64,000 nucleotides of DNA from Biomphalaria glabrata (lineage: Eukaryota; Mollusca; Gastropoda; Planorbidae): contig NC_074712.1 in NCBI RefSeq assembly GCF_947242115.1, positions 15,770,666-15,834,665 on the forward strand. The letters run 5' to 3'. The number at the start of each line of letters is the position of its first letter. The stretch's first letter is position 1. The translations under genes and the position numbers were made by a program. Shown piece by piece: positions 1 through 11,169 of this stretch. The notes beneath the pieces are model-generated. The model ran no database searches and had not been told where the DNA came from. It saw only the letters and a program-made list of their open reading frames with translations.

Positions 1-345
1 TTTTTTTTTTTTTTTTTTTTTTTGAGGATTTATAGATTGACCATTTTCAAAGCAATTAGATCAATTATAATTCATTATAAGACATCAGTTAGGCCAGGTT
101 CACTTTTAACTTCACATTCACTTTCACCTATCCTTTGGTTTGCTGAACCACTGGGGCATCACACAAGATCTGTCAACCTTTTTTCTCCATTCTTCTCTGG
201 CATTTGTCTTTGATCGAATTTTAATTCTGATGTTCTTTCCAAAAATATTGATACCTGCCTTTCTATCTGCCTGGGTGGACCACTTCGGGGGCCGATTTTG
301 AGTTTTTTTCCACACAAACTGTCTTTGTAACCTTGTTATGTTTTA
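1..345 (+). repeat. Right part of the AGCGGCC interspersed repeat
   Basis: Shares with 1082-1525 the T-run plus GAGGATT start, GGCCAGGTTCACTTTTAACT, CTTTCACCTATCCTTTG and CTTCGGGGGCCGATTTTGAG. The window begins inside it. Short open frames here have no protein similarity that I recognise. Confidence 0.55.
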
Positions 346-472
346 TTTTAATAGTTTCAAACATTCCTTTGTAAAATGAAAACCCAGAGCAGAACATCTG
401 AATGTACGGAAATACAGCAGAGAGAGTTCAAACTCAGAACTGTCTTTAAAACTCTCCCAAGCTCATACCACA

Positions 473-546
473 CAGCCAGCCAACCATTATATTCAGCCAG
501 CCAACCATTATACTCAGCCAGCCAACCATTATACTCAGCTAGCCAA
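473..546 (+). repeat. 21-bp tandem repeat, about 3.5 copies
   Basis: AGCCAGCCAACCATTATACTC units produce a repeated SQPLYSA in one frame. There is no other sign of coding. Confidence 0.85.
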
Positions 547-756
547 CTATTATTCTTTCTTTGTAAGCTATAATAGAAATACCAAGATACATTTTAAAAA
601 GGCTAAATTTAATCTCTGAATAAAAATGTTTACATTGATCAGTTGTTATTCCAGAAGGTATGAGACAAAAACCAATTAAGTTTATTGACTTTTTCAATGT
701 AATCTCAATATAATAATAAAATAAAATCTCCTTCTCTAGGTTTACACAACTGATTT

Positions 757-1525
757 TTAGCGGCCTCCGAAAGGGGAAAAGACGCTATTAGTTTTGTGCG
801 AAATGTCTGTCCATCTGTCCGTCCGTCCCGTTTAGATCTCGTAAACTAGAAGAGATATTGAAAATCCGACTTCACAATATTTTAGACCATTCAAAGTTCT
901 GATGCAACGGCTACTTTTTTTTTCCTGAAAGCGAAAATTCTAATTTTTAAAATTAATTATGCAAGCAGTTTTTTATAAGAAAAAGCTAATTAGTATGCAT
1001 TATATGTTAGACCTAATTTAAGACGAATAGTAATCTTATAAACATCATTTTTGTGAACATTTTTTCTATATAGCGTAAATTTTTTTTTTTTGAGGATTCG
1101 AATATGAGATTGAGCCTTTTCAAAACAATTAACTTATTTAGTTCGAACCGAGGGTCCCGGGTTCAAATCCTGGTGAAGACTGGGATTTTCAACTTCTGAG
1201 TCTACCCAGCTTTAATGGGTACCCGACATTAGTTGGGGAAAAGCAAAGGCGGTTGGTCATTGTGCTGGCTACATGACACCCTCGTTAACCGTAGGCCACA
1301 AAAACAGATGAACTTTACATCATCTGCCCTATAGACTACAAACTAGTTAGGCCAGGTTCACATCTAACTTTACATTCACTTTCACGTATCCTTTGATCTG
1401 GTTTGGACTAGGAAGTAAACTATCTTCAACTCTGAAGGATTATCCGAATTATGTAAAACATTTTACTTCGGGGGCCGATTTTGAGTTTGTGTTTCCACAC
1501 AAACTGTCTTTTGTAACCTTGTTTT
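757..1525 (+). repeat. Interspersed repeat with inverted-like ends, interrupted by two SINEs
   Basis: It starts TTTTAGCGGCCTCCGAAAG and ends near CTTCGGGGGCCGATTTTGAG, which reads as an inverted terminus. A second copy of the right part occupies about 1-345, and the left part recurs at 37153-37420 in gene C intron 1. In this copy a tRNA-SINE body (1140-1336) and a fragment of another SINE (1392-1470) interrupt the sequence. Confidence 0.6.
1140..1336 (+). mobile_element. tRNA-related SINE, head truncated
   Basis: It starts inside the tRNA-like region (CCGGGTTCAAATCC, B-box-like) and continues through the common body (CTACCCAGCTTTAATGGGTA, GGCGGTTGGTCATTGTGCTG) to CATCTGCCCTATAGAC. The same body occurs at 3226-3488, 24925-25200, 30110-30320 and 39435-39657. 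Confidence 0.75.
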
Positions 1526-1538
1526 TTTTTGTATTGAT

Positions 1539-1655
1539 GAAGTGCATACTACATAACATACAGATAGTCTGAAGTGCATACTACATAACATATGGATAGT
1601 CTGAAGTGCATACTACATAACATATGGATAGTCTGAAGTGCATACTACATAACAT
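1539..1655 (+). repeat. 32-bp tandem repeat, about 3.7 copies
   Basis: Units begin GAAGTGCATACTACATAACA at 1539, 1571, 1603 and 1635. Non-coding, between the interspersed repeats left of gene A. Confidence 0.9.
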
Positions 1656-1829
1656 TACCTGGCAGCCATCCTTTTGGTAAACACAGCTTTGGGTCTATTA
1701 CTTTTATTACTAAAACAGTAAGTTATGTACCAGTCTCTTCTAGCTAAGAGTTTTATAAAGAAGACAAAATCCATTGCATTGCTTTTTTGTTTTCTTATAA
1801 ATTAGTTATTTCTTGATCACTACCATTGG

Positions 1830-1992
1830 CCATGGTGGCTGAGTGGTAAAGTGCTTGGCTTGCAAACCAAGGAGTCTTGGGTTAAAATTTCTTGATTTGT
1901 AGAACAAATGATGTTTACATTATCGTTAATAATTAATTCAACATTTACATTATCTGCCCTATAGATCACGAGGTCTGAAAGGGGAACTTTAC
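1830..1992 (+). mobile_element. tRNA-related SINE, internally deleted
   Basis: An A-box-like TGGTGGCTGAGTGGTAAAG and the following CTTGGCTTGCAAACCAAGGA head are joined to the 3' end of the family (CATTATCTGCCCTATAGATC up to GGGGAACTTTAC). The central body is missing. Confidence 0.7.
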
Positions 1993-2076
1993 TTTTTTTA
2001 CCATTTGCAATGCTGAGTGTTTGTAATATTCAGCAAAAGATTTTTTTAAAAATTAATTTAATAAACTTTATTTCAG

Positions 2077-5000
2077 GTCTTTGGGGTTTGGTAAATAATG
2101 CAGGTATTCTGGTCACTATGGCACCCACAGAACTTTGTACCAAAAGTGAGTATCTGACCAGCATGGACGTGAACCTGTTTGGTCTCATAGAGATGACACG
2201 GTCATTTCTGCCTCTGATTCGAAAATGTCAAGGCCGTATCATTAATACTTCAAGTTGGGCTGGACGCTTGGCCTGTTTGGCACCTGTATATGTTCTGTCA
2301 AAGTATGGAGTTGAGGCTTACTCTGATATACTTAGGTAACTCAATCTAAATGTTTTACAACTGTAGTTAATATGAAAAGTTTATAGTTTAGCTTAAATTA
2401 TCTGATCTGTTGTTGTTGTTTTTTATGTTTGAAAAGAAAACTATGTATAATTTTGATTGAATTGTATTTTTTTTTCTTCTAGAAGAGAGATGTATACTAC
2501 AGGCATCAAAGTCAGTATAGTGGAGCCTGGGGGGTTCACAACACCAATTAGTAGTGGGGAAAAAATCCTAGAAAGTGTACAAAAGGCTTATGATCAGGCT
2601 TCTGAAGATATACAGTCAGTTTACAAAGTTTTTGTGGAAAATTGTAAGTTTGTTAAACTATATAAAAAGCATGATAGGACTAAAGCATTACAAGCATAAC
2701 AATGAAAGTAGTAATAGTTTTTCTGCTAAAAATGCTTATACAATATTGTTCTTACTTTGCTTTATCCTTCTGCTTCTACAGTAAAAACAAATACAAATTT
2801 AACTACACAAGTTTTACTATGAAATATATTAACTTGCTAATATAAGCTTGTTCCTACTTTACTTCTGCTTCTACAGAGATGTAACTGTGAAATTTAGCAG
2901 ACTGTCATTTGTTGAGTGAAAGGCTAGTTGAATCAGATTTTCTTGTAGCTTGACTTTTTTTTTTTTTTTACCAAGTTGGTAGATTGACATTGTTACTATG
3001 AGACCAAACAAGTTTATTCATGGTAAGACTTAATATGTCTTACCCCTACCTTCCTTCTGACTCTGTCAGTGTTGATGTACATTTTGTATTCACTATTCTA
3101 GCTTTTCAATGAGACTCTTAGAATGCTTCAATGTCAAGGCTTTCTTGTCACTCAGTGGTTTAACTTTCTGTATTCTTATTTCTTACTCTTTGTTCATTCA
3201 TCTAATGTTTGTTACAAAAAAAAGTAAAGTAAAGTTCCCCTTTCTGACCTTGTGGTCTATAGGGCAGATAATGTAAAGGTCATCTGTTTCTGTGGCCTAC
3301 GGTTAACGAGGGTGTCATGTGGCCAGCACAATGACCAACCGCCTTTACTTTTCCCAACTAACGTTAGGTACCCATTAGAGCTGGGTGGACTCAGAAGCGC
3401 CCGAAGATCCTGAAGTTAAAAATCCCAGGATTTGAACCCTGGACCCAGGTTCGGTAGCCAAGCGCTTTACCGCTCAGCCACCGCACCTTTTGTTTGTTAC
3501 AAAAAAAAAACTTTAGATTTAGAGACTTATGGCACTGGTTACTGTTGTTTCTTTTCTGGTTTCTTCCTACTGACAAAACCTTTGTTTTATTTATATTTGT
3601 TCACATCCTGCAGAGTACACAAGTCTTGTACAGGTAGTGTACATGACCCAGCTGCTGTTTTTAGCTGTTCTACAAAGAGTAGCTCATTTAGATCATTTGA
3701 ATTTCACTTCACACTTTTAATTATTCCTGCTGATTCTTGAGGTTACTCTGACCCACTGACACCTTGCATGCATAGAAACTTATATCTGTTAAGCAAAGTG
3801 CTGTATTCCTGTTGTTTTCTAGCACTTGAAATCTCTGTTTACTCTGTCAAATGTATAGTTTATAGCACCTTTTCAGACATTTGAGGAGATTTTTCCCTGT
3901 TTCCCTAGTCTTTAAAGAATACATTGACTCAGTTGAAGAGAAATAGAATTTCACACAATGTTAGAATTCTTATTAAGTCTGGTTTTTCAATTCTAGAATT
4001 CTTATTAAGTCTGGTATTTCAATTCTAGAACTCAAGGCAATATTTTAAATCATTATTAATATTTTTTCACTGGCCTTTTTTTTAACATGGCACAATGATA
4101 AATATTTTTTAAAATACTTAGGCTTAGGGTGTAAAACAAAAAGCATGTAAGAGTAACCTGTAATGATAATAGATTTATATATCTATATATATTATATATC
4201 AACTAATTCTGTCTTTCTGTCTGGGAAGAATCTTATACACATTATTTCTCTCACGTCCCATTCTCTGCTTAAGTAGAAGCTTTGGCAAGTATTTATTGTT
4301 CATGACAGCATATGGATAAAAAAATAATCAGTTAATCAATTAGTTGTATTTCATTAATTTTGTTTTATATAGTTAAGGGGAGATAAGCCTTTTGTAAAGA
4401 ATAAGTCACACACTGTCTGGTTGTGCAGTATGGGCATTAGACTGTGATTCTGACTTGTTGATGGTCCCTGGTTATACTCTGCCTGCTGTCATCCCCATTG
4501 TACTACGGGAGGTTTGGGCTAGGACTTAGATTATCTTCAACTCTGAAGGAACATCCAAAAAATGTAAAACATTTTGCAAACCTTTTACAAATGCTAAATG
4601 TTGTAAACTAACAATAGACTACTTTCTACTTTTTATAAGTAATTGTAGTGCTCAATGACTAATAAGTTAGCCTTTCATTTTAGTTTTTTTTGTTTTTGAC
4701 TGGCATTATTGGTACTTTCATTGTTTTATTTCAATACTGACATCTATTATGTTTTATGTATTATTGCTACTTTTAGTTTTCTGTCCTGAAGAGTCTCCAA
4801 ATTTAGTGATTTTATTGATGGTGTTACTCTAATCTAATGTGAATATTTATTCATTATAAATCTCACAGCTCTATTTTGCATATGTTCTAGTTTCTTTATA
4901 TTTTATTGAGTTTAGGGACATATTTTAATACTGGCCTAACCAAAGTCAAATAACATTTTAGTTTTATGTTCTCTTTTTTATTTGTAAAAATTTCTATTAA

Positions 5001-6062
5001 TATATTTTAATGCTTTATTTGATTTTTTAACAATAATTTCATCATGATAACTTTTCATTTATTATTACACCTAGATATTTTGACCTTTTAGTCTGTGTAG
5101 CTGGTTTACCATGAATAAAATAAGTAGCTTTGATTTCTTTTTGCTTTTTTGTTACTCTTAATAATTGGAATTTTTCCTGGTGGAAAAACATACTCCAATT
5201 TGATTCCCATTTCTGAATTGATCTAATTCTCTTTGTAAAATTTCTGGATTTTGTTTTGTTTTTATTGTATTATGCAATCATCTGAAAACCAGTGACTTGG
5301 CAGAATTTAAGCCATTGGTTAACATGCATGAATAGATGCATGAATCGTAGGATGTAATCATCTTCTTTTCTGAAGTAATGTCTGTATTATATAAGATAAG
5401 AAGTGGATCAGTTCTACCTAAATATTAAACTATTATTTTTTTTAAGCAAACTATGGGGGTGAACTTTGTCAAACGCCTTAGAAAAGTCTAATAAAATTGC
5501 ATCTTTATTATCTAAGCCTTTTGAAAAATCAGTGAGACCTATTAGTTGGTTCATTTAATTTATACTAATTTGGAATTTCAGTATTGTAATTCTAAATGTT
5601 ATTCATTTTGGATTTATCTAAATTTTTATTCTTGCATTTGTTCTGTGCTTTGTTCTTTATAAAACCAATTGTTTGAGGACAAGTAATCCACAGGAAATAA
5701 ATGAAAATAAATTATCTACAGAAGATATACACATAAAAAAAAAGCAACAATAATTTGCGTTCCTCTGTAAATCATCCCCATACAATATTTTCTTAGCAAT
5801 ATTTTTTTTATTTTATAGAATATTACTAATCATCTCTTTTTTTGTTTGTTTGTTTCGTTTTATAACAGTCTTCAAGCGAATACTAGTAGTTCAAGGCTCA
5901 TCCAACCTTGACCTTGTGGTGGATACCTATATTCATGGATTGACCTCTCGTTTCCCAAGGACAAGATACACACCAGGAAATGATAGCAAGTTTCTTTATA
6001 TCCCAATATCTTACCTGCCCACATGTCTTGCAGACTGGATATTGAAATACAATTTAAAATAA
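2077..6062 (+). CDS. Gene A: SDR9C-type short-chain dehydrogenase (retinol/17-beta-steroid dehydrogenase-like), 3' part only
   Basis: Three exons are visible: 2077-2335 (phase 1 start, phase 2 end), 2483-2643 and 5869-6062 (TAA at 6060-6062), each with AG acceptor and GT donor. Exon 2077-2335 begins in the GLWGLVNNAG segment (NNAG motif), then has MDVNLFG (catalytic Asn), NTSS (catalytic Ser) and YVLSK (catalytic Tyr/Lys). The next exon has the IVEPGGF segment typical of the family, and the last has SRFPRTRYTPG and a C-terminal YLPTCLADW region. Family members oxidise or reduce retinoids or hydroxysteroids with NAD(P) at the ER membrane; the substrate here is unknown. The cofactor-binding exons 1 and 2 are not found in bases 1-2076, so the gene starts left of the window or lost them. 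It is clearly diverged from B and C. Two AATAAA signals follow, at 6519-6524 and 6867-6872; which is used cannot be told. Confidence 0.85.
3224..3489 (-). mobile_element. Full-length tRNA-related SINE
   Basis: On the minus strand it reads GGTGCGGTGGCTGAGCGG (A box), then GGGTTCAAATCCTGGG (B box), the body, and the 3' end GGTCAGAAAGGGGAACTTTAC. It lies in the last intron of gene A. This is the best reference copy in the window for comparing the other SINE pieces and the 25-bp minisatellite. Confidence 0.85.
4410..4590 (+). mobile_element. Second SINE family (GGAGGTTTGG type)
   Basis: GGGCATTAGACTGTGATTCT, GGTCCCTGGTTATACTCTGC and GGGAGGTTTGGGCTAGGA, then TCTTCAACTCTGAAGGAACA. Shorter pieces of the same family lie at 1392-1470, 9930-10035 (GGGAGGTTTGGACTAGGAAG) and, inverted, at 52490-52525. 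Confidence 0.6.
4745..5560 (-). mobile_element. Old, rearranged copy of the same LINE in the last intron of gene A
   Basis: 4751-5280 and about 5430-5560 align to copy 1 in minus orientation at reduced identity. Between them, 5281-5407 is the 3' terminal piece of the same LINE in plus orientation, including the GAAAACCAGTGACTTGGCAG coding end and the TATATAAGATAAGAAG tail. About 200 bp of the minus-oriented copy are missing at that place. Either a 5'-truncated copy inserted with a deletion, or an internal inversion occurred. Confidence 0.8.
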
Positions 6063-7025
6063 TTCTCATTGCAAAACCTTTTTAACGTTCTGTTTATAAA
6101 CAGACATTATCATTATTAACATACTAATTAAAGCTCATTATTTTAAAAATTTAACTGAGAAAGCCATGAATGTATCCTAATTGACATTTTTGATATAGAA
6201 ATATATGTATCCAGCATTAATTACCTCGTATAGTGTTAGCGCTTTCGTGGTGTCTAATGCATATGAACCAAACGGAGGTAATACTCAACAAAATCCTATA
6301 GGCCGAACAATCAATACAAGTTAGTCGATGCTGATATTAAACAAGACGTTTAATAGCAATGAAGGGACCCGTCGAATGTCTGCTAACTCTCTATGTTCAT
6401 AACAAGCTTCTTTATCTTTAAGGCATACTGGAAGTAGTCTGTTTACATGGGCTGATATTTCACTCTGCCTAAAACCTAGTCTTAATTTTACTAGTCACAT
6501 AATAGTCTCTATGTCAAAAATAAATAACTAATTTCTAATCCTGCCATAACAATTGTCAGAATTTTTAATTTTGTCCATTTATTCTATCATTGAAATGTTT
6601 TTTGAAAAAAAAAAAGGTATTGATTTATATGGTATTTAAAATAATTTTTTTTTTTTTTTTGGTGTATAAGCTTAACTGATATGTTAAACGTTTATAAATT
6701 TTTTTCCTGCTGCTACATTTTCTGTGAATCATATTTTCTTTTTGTAAGAATTGTATGCTAGATTTTTCTCGGAAGCTTTTATTATATATATCTGCATGTT
6801 TTGTCGTATACTCTTATGCGATCATGTGTACTAATTTATCTCCATGAGATGTACAGTTATAAGCATAATAAAAAAAAACAGTAAATCACATTTATTTGAG
6901 TTAAAAGTTTGACTATAAGGATAGTGCCATAATTTTAGTTGGTTTTGTTGCATTTTCAGACTTTGGTATTCAAATCAAACATATCTTTACAGTGTACCTT
7001 TCATTTACCTAGTCTAGATTTGGGA
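6063..7025. other. Intergenic, 3' flank of gene A
   Basis: AT-rich sequence with A- and T-runs and two AATAAA motifs. No gene or repeat recognised. Confidence 0.6.
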
Positions 7026-7545
7026 GCAGTGGCGTCACTAGGGGGTGCGAGGGGTGCGCTTGCACCAGGTGAAACCATTTTGGGGATGACAACCAAGTTG
7101 GAAAAAAAAATATCTTGGCTAAAGCAGACACATTGAGAAGATAATTATATTAAAATCTCTAGATTTATGCCCAAGCATACCTAGACACGTCTAGATGGTA
7201 GTTTAAGTTTTAATGTGAAAGCACAAAGTTATACCATTTCTGTCTTAAAGTATAACAAAAGAAACCTGATCAGGTGATGTTAAGTCTGTTTCTAATTTTA
7301 ATTAAATATCTTTGTAAAATTTGCAATAACATTTGAATAAATGTCATAAACGTGGAATTTTTATGACAGAATTGACACTCATTTTACATTTGAGTAAAAA
7401 TCAATAATAGTAGGTAATCGGCTCACTGTATTTGTTCAATAAAAAGAACTAACTAGCAATAGTGTTTATTGGAACTTATTTGAAGAAAGTTGATGAGGAA
7501 GGGATGACACCCTGAGCTACCGCACCAGGTGCCACCGACACTGTC
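7026..7545. mobile_element. Probable non-autonomous DNA transposon
   Basis: The left side starts CAGTGGCGTCACTAGGGGGT, a form common for hAT-like non-autonomous elements. The right part around 7503-7545 (GATGACACCCTGAGCTACCG) resembles a degraded complementary end. The interior is AT-rich and non-coding. Confidence 0.45.
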
Positions 7546-7598
7546 AGGGAGGTTTCCATTCTGTTTTTAGGTGATCAGTAAAAAAAAGAAGTGTTGTC

Positions 7599-9821
7599 TT
7601 ATCTTCTTATATAATACAGACGTTACTTCAAAAAAGAAGATGATTACGTCCTACGCGTCATGCATTTAGTCATGCATATTAACCAATGACTTAAATTCTG
7701 CCAAGTCACTGGTTTTCCTGGCTAGCTCAGGCAACCCATTCCATGCTCTAATAGCACTAGGGAAGAAGGAGTATTTGTACAAATTTGTCCTAGCATATGG
7801 GACGAGGAATGTGCCTTTATCTTTGTGTCTTTCAGAGTATTTTATTAAAATTTGTATTTGAAGATTATGGTTCAGTGTTTTATGTATTATTGCTACTTTA
7901 CTTTTGAGCCTTCTGTCCTGAAGGCTTTCTAAATTTAGTGATTTTACTAAAGGTGTTACTCTAGTCAAATGTGAATATTCGTTTGTTATGAATCTCACTG
8001 CTCTATTTTGTGTCTGTTCTAGTTTCTTAATGTTTTCTTGAGTTGAGGGGTCCCAAACAGAGGATGCATATTCTATTATTGGCCTAACCAAGGTTAAATA
8101 ACATTTTAGTTTTATGTTCTTATTTGATTTATAGAAATTTCTTTTAATAAATCCTAATGCTTTGTTTGATTTTTTTGTAGTTTCATCAATATGTGGATTC
8201 CATGACAGTTTTTCATTTATTATAACACCTAGGTATTTTGCGTTTTTAGTCTGTGTTACTGGTTTGCCATGAATAAGATAAGTGGAATTAATTTGTTTTA
8301 GTTTTTTTGTTACTCTTAACAACTGACATTTTTCTGGGTGGAAAGACATGCTCCAATTTGATTCCCATTTCTGTAATTCATCTAATTCTCTTTGTAAAAT
8401 ATCTGTGTCTTGTGTTGTTTTTATTGTTCTATATATTATGCAATCGTCTGCAAATAATCTGACTTTTGTTCCTGAAGTAATGCAATTTGGTAAATCATTT
8501 ATGTTAATTAAAAATAGTAGTGGACCCAAGACTGTTCCTTGAGGTACACCTGAGTTTACTGTTATCAGTGTTGATTTAGAACCATTTATTATTACAGTTT
8601 GTTCTCTCCCTATCAGAAAGTCTTTAATCCACTGATGCAGTGGACCATTAATGCCGAAATATTTTAATTTTTTAAGCAAACTATGGTGGTGAACTTTGTC
8701 AAAAGCCTTAGAAAAATCTAGTAAGATAGCATCTATTTGTTCACTATTATCTAAACCTTTTGAAAAATCATCAATTAGTCCTATTAATTGTGTTTCACAT
8801 GATCTATATTTCCTAAAGCCATGTTGGTATGGTGTGAGGACATTATGTTTGTCTAAGTGGTTTATGATGTTGCTACATATTATGTGTTCTAGGATTTTAC
8901 ATGTGATGCTGGTAAGTGATACTGGTCTGTAGTTTCCTGGGTCAGATTTTTCTCCTTTTTTAAATAGGGGGGTGACATTAGCTTCTTTCCAGTCATTTGG
9001 TACTCTGCCCTGGTTAAGTGAAGCCTGAAAGAGTATTTTGAACACTGGGGCTAGCTCATTACTTAGTTCTTTGAGTAATCTAGCTGGAATACCATCAGGT
9101 CCAGAAGCTTTATTTGGTTTGGTGTTGGCTAATAGTTTTTGAATTCCATTTTCTTGTACTACTATATCTTCTTTGTTGTCTACTTGGTTCAAATTCAGTA
9201 ATATGTCTTTGTCTCCTGGGGCTGAGAATGCTGATGCAAAGTATTTGTTTAGAATGTTTGCTTTAGTTTCATTATCATTATGTATTATGTTATGTTCATC
9301 TTTTAATGGCGCTACGCCTGTTGTTTCCATTTTCTTAGACTTCATGTATGACCATAGGTTTTTGTTGTTATCTTTAGATATTACATTGTTTATGTATTCA
9401 CTCTGCAGCTGTCTGCTTACTTTTTGGGTTAAGTGTTTAATTTTTATATACTTTTTGTAAACTCTTTCTGCATTAGTTTCTTTAAATTTTCTATATAGGT
9501 TTTCCTTCTGTTTACAAAGCTTCTTTAGTCTATTATTAAACCAGCATTTATTTATTTTGTTTGGTGTGCATTTAGTTGGTATATGATTTTCTATAATGCT
9601 TTTAAGATGGTTTTTAATGAAATTCCAGAGGTCATCAACTGGTTGGTTAATGTCTTTTTCTAATAAGAATGTTTGTTGAAAGTTTAATGCAGCTTGGTGT
9701 AGTTGTATTAGGTTACATTTATTCCAGAGTAAGATTTTTCTTTTGGGTTTTGTATTGGCTACTGCTTTTATCTGACTGTGTATTTTTATGATCTCATTGT
9801 CCTGTTTGCTTTTATGTGAAG
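7599..9821 (-). mobile_element. LINE copy 1: 5'-truncated non-LTR retrotransposon (CR1/Jockey-like) with a long open frame
   Basis: On the minus strand one frame is open from about 9821 to the TAA at 7668-7666, about 718 codons. It starts in the linker after the endonuclease domain (WNKCNLIQL, WFNNRLKKLCKQK) and continues into a full reverse transcriptase with NKASGPDGIPARLL, LTPYQHGFRKYRSC, LLDFSKAFDKVHH, SGVPQGTVLGPLLF and the catalytic FADDC motif. A thumb-like region (RPIIEYASSVWDP) follows. No RNase H or endonuclease core remains. The 3' end, at the low-coordinate side, carries a short TTATATAAGA-type tail. Copy 2 at 37560-39178 is very similar, so the family was active recently. The exact clade cannot be settled by eye. 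Confidence 0.92.
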
Positions 9822-10165
9822 AAAAAAAAACAACGCAAAATGCATTTTCCTGCTATTAAATAGTCTTATTTCAAAAACCTAATGTGCTATTCTTACTGAC
9901 TTAGACCCTACCGCGCCGTTCGGCGTCCCGCTCCCATCCCCCGTCGTCCTGCGGGAGGTTTGGACTAGGAAGTAAACTATCTTCAACTCTGAAGGAACAT
10001 TCGAAACATGTAAATCATTTCACATTTTACTGTCCATTGATCGCAGGGCTCTTTGATGGACTTATGGAGGGATCAGTTCGCTAAGGTACAAGGGCATTTC
10101 TTTATGATAGATACACTGATGACAAAGTGTGCCACCTTGTAGTCGATTCTCCCAGGAAGCCAATG

Positions 10166-10397
10166 GATGTTCCACAATAAACAATATAAAACCCGGAACA
10201 AATCAACGGGCGTAGCCAGTATATAATGATTGTATCATAGGATGTTCCACAATAAACAATATAAAACCCGGAACAAATCAACGGGCGTAGCCAGTATGTA
10301 ATGATTGTATCATAGGATGTTCCACAATATAGGCCTACAATATAAAAACCGGAACAAATCAACGGGCGTAGCCAGTGTGTGATGATTGTATCATAAT
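10166..10397 (+). repeat. 75-bp tandem repeat, 3 copies
   Basis: Copies start at 10166, 10241 and 10316 with GATGTTCCACAATAAACAAT and include GGAACAAATCAACGGGCGTAG. The third copy has a 12-base insertion (GGCCTAC). The stretch lies 0.5 kb upstream of gene B. Confidence 0.9.
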
Positions 10398-10669
10398 AAT
10401 TTTCAATATATTTCTAAAAATCCTATTTCATTAACAGTGTAACAATCTGATCACATTCATGGCGACCATTAAAATAAGTGGACTTCAATATGTTATAGGG
10501 TGTTTGCATAAAGTACAAATATAAGAATTTTGAAAAACATGTTATTTTTTTTTTTTGTTTATCCCATTGAGACAGTTAAACCATGTGTTTAAAAAAAAAG
10601 GTGTACTGAACAGAACATAAAGTGCGATGTATAAAAAAGAAAATAGCGAGAGGCGAAGACAGTAATGGC

Positions 10670-10894
10670 ACTTTGAAGGTCTAGCCGTTCCGCTCTGATT
10701 GATTGGCTATTTTGAATAGTATTTTTATTAGTGAATACAGAGTACTTTTAAATGTCGATTACTCTGATGTAAAGATCTAGATCTATATGTCCTCGACTAT
10801 TATGTGTCCCGTGTTCACTGTTAACGTGTCGGGTTCAGATCTATATTTCGAGTCGCCTAAAAATTGACTTTTTGACTCCACTACCCAGTTGACC
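10670..10894 (+). promoter_or_regulatory. Upstream region of gene B, duplicated in front of gene C
   Basis: This stretch is alignable with 36765-36989 before gene C, including CACTGTTAACG, AAGTCGCC/GAGTCGCC and the last 30 bases before the ATG (CCACTACCCAGTTGACC). It therefore probably contains the 5' UTR and core promoter carried along in the B/C duplication. No TATA box position can be assigned with confidence. Confidence 0.5.
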
Positions 10895-11169
10895 ATGACT
10901 GACCTGTGGTATGTGTTGCTCTTGTTGGTCATCACTTTGTTTCTTATTGAATATTTACGGCGCAGACTCACAGTTGGTGGCTATCGTGACAAGTATGTCT
11001 TAGTGACCGGATGTGACTCTGGATTTGGTCAAAGATTGGCCACGTAAGTTGTTTACTGTTTATGTTAATGTTGAAAGGGGTGCCCTGGAAATTCTAAAAA
11101 TTGTTGTTTTTTTCTGTTATCAGGACATTGCTAATTAAGTAGATACGCCTATTATTTAATCCTTATAGT

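Noticed and set aside
10783-10971. Minus-strand frame over gene B exon 1
   Set aside because: Overlaps the splice-supported plus-strand exon and its conserved upstream region; no homologous frame before gene C.
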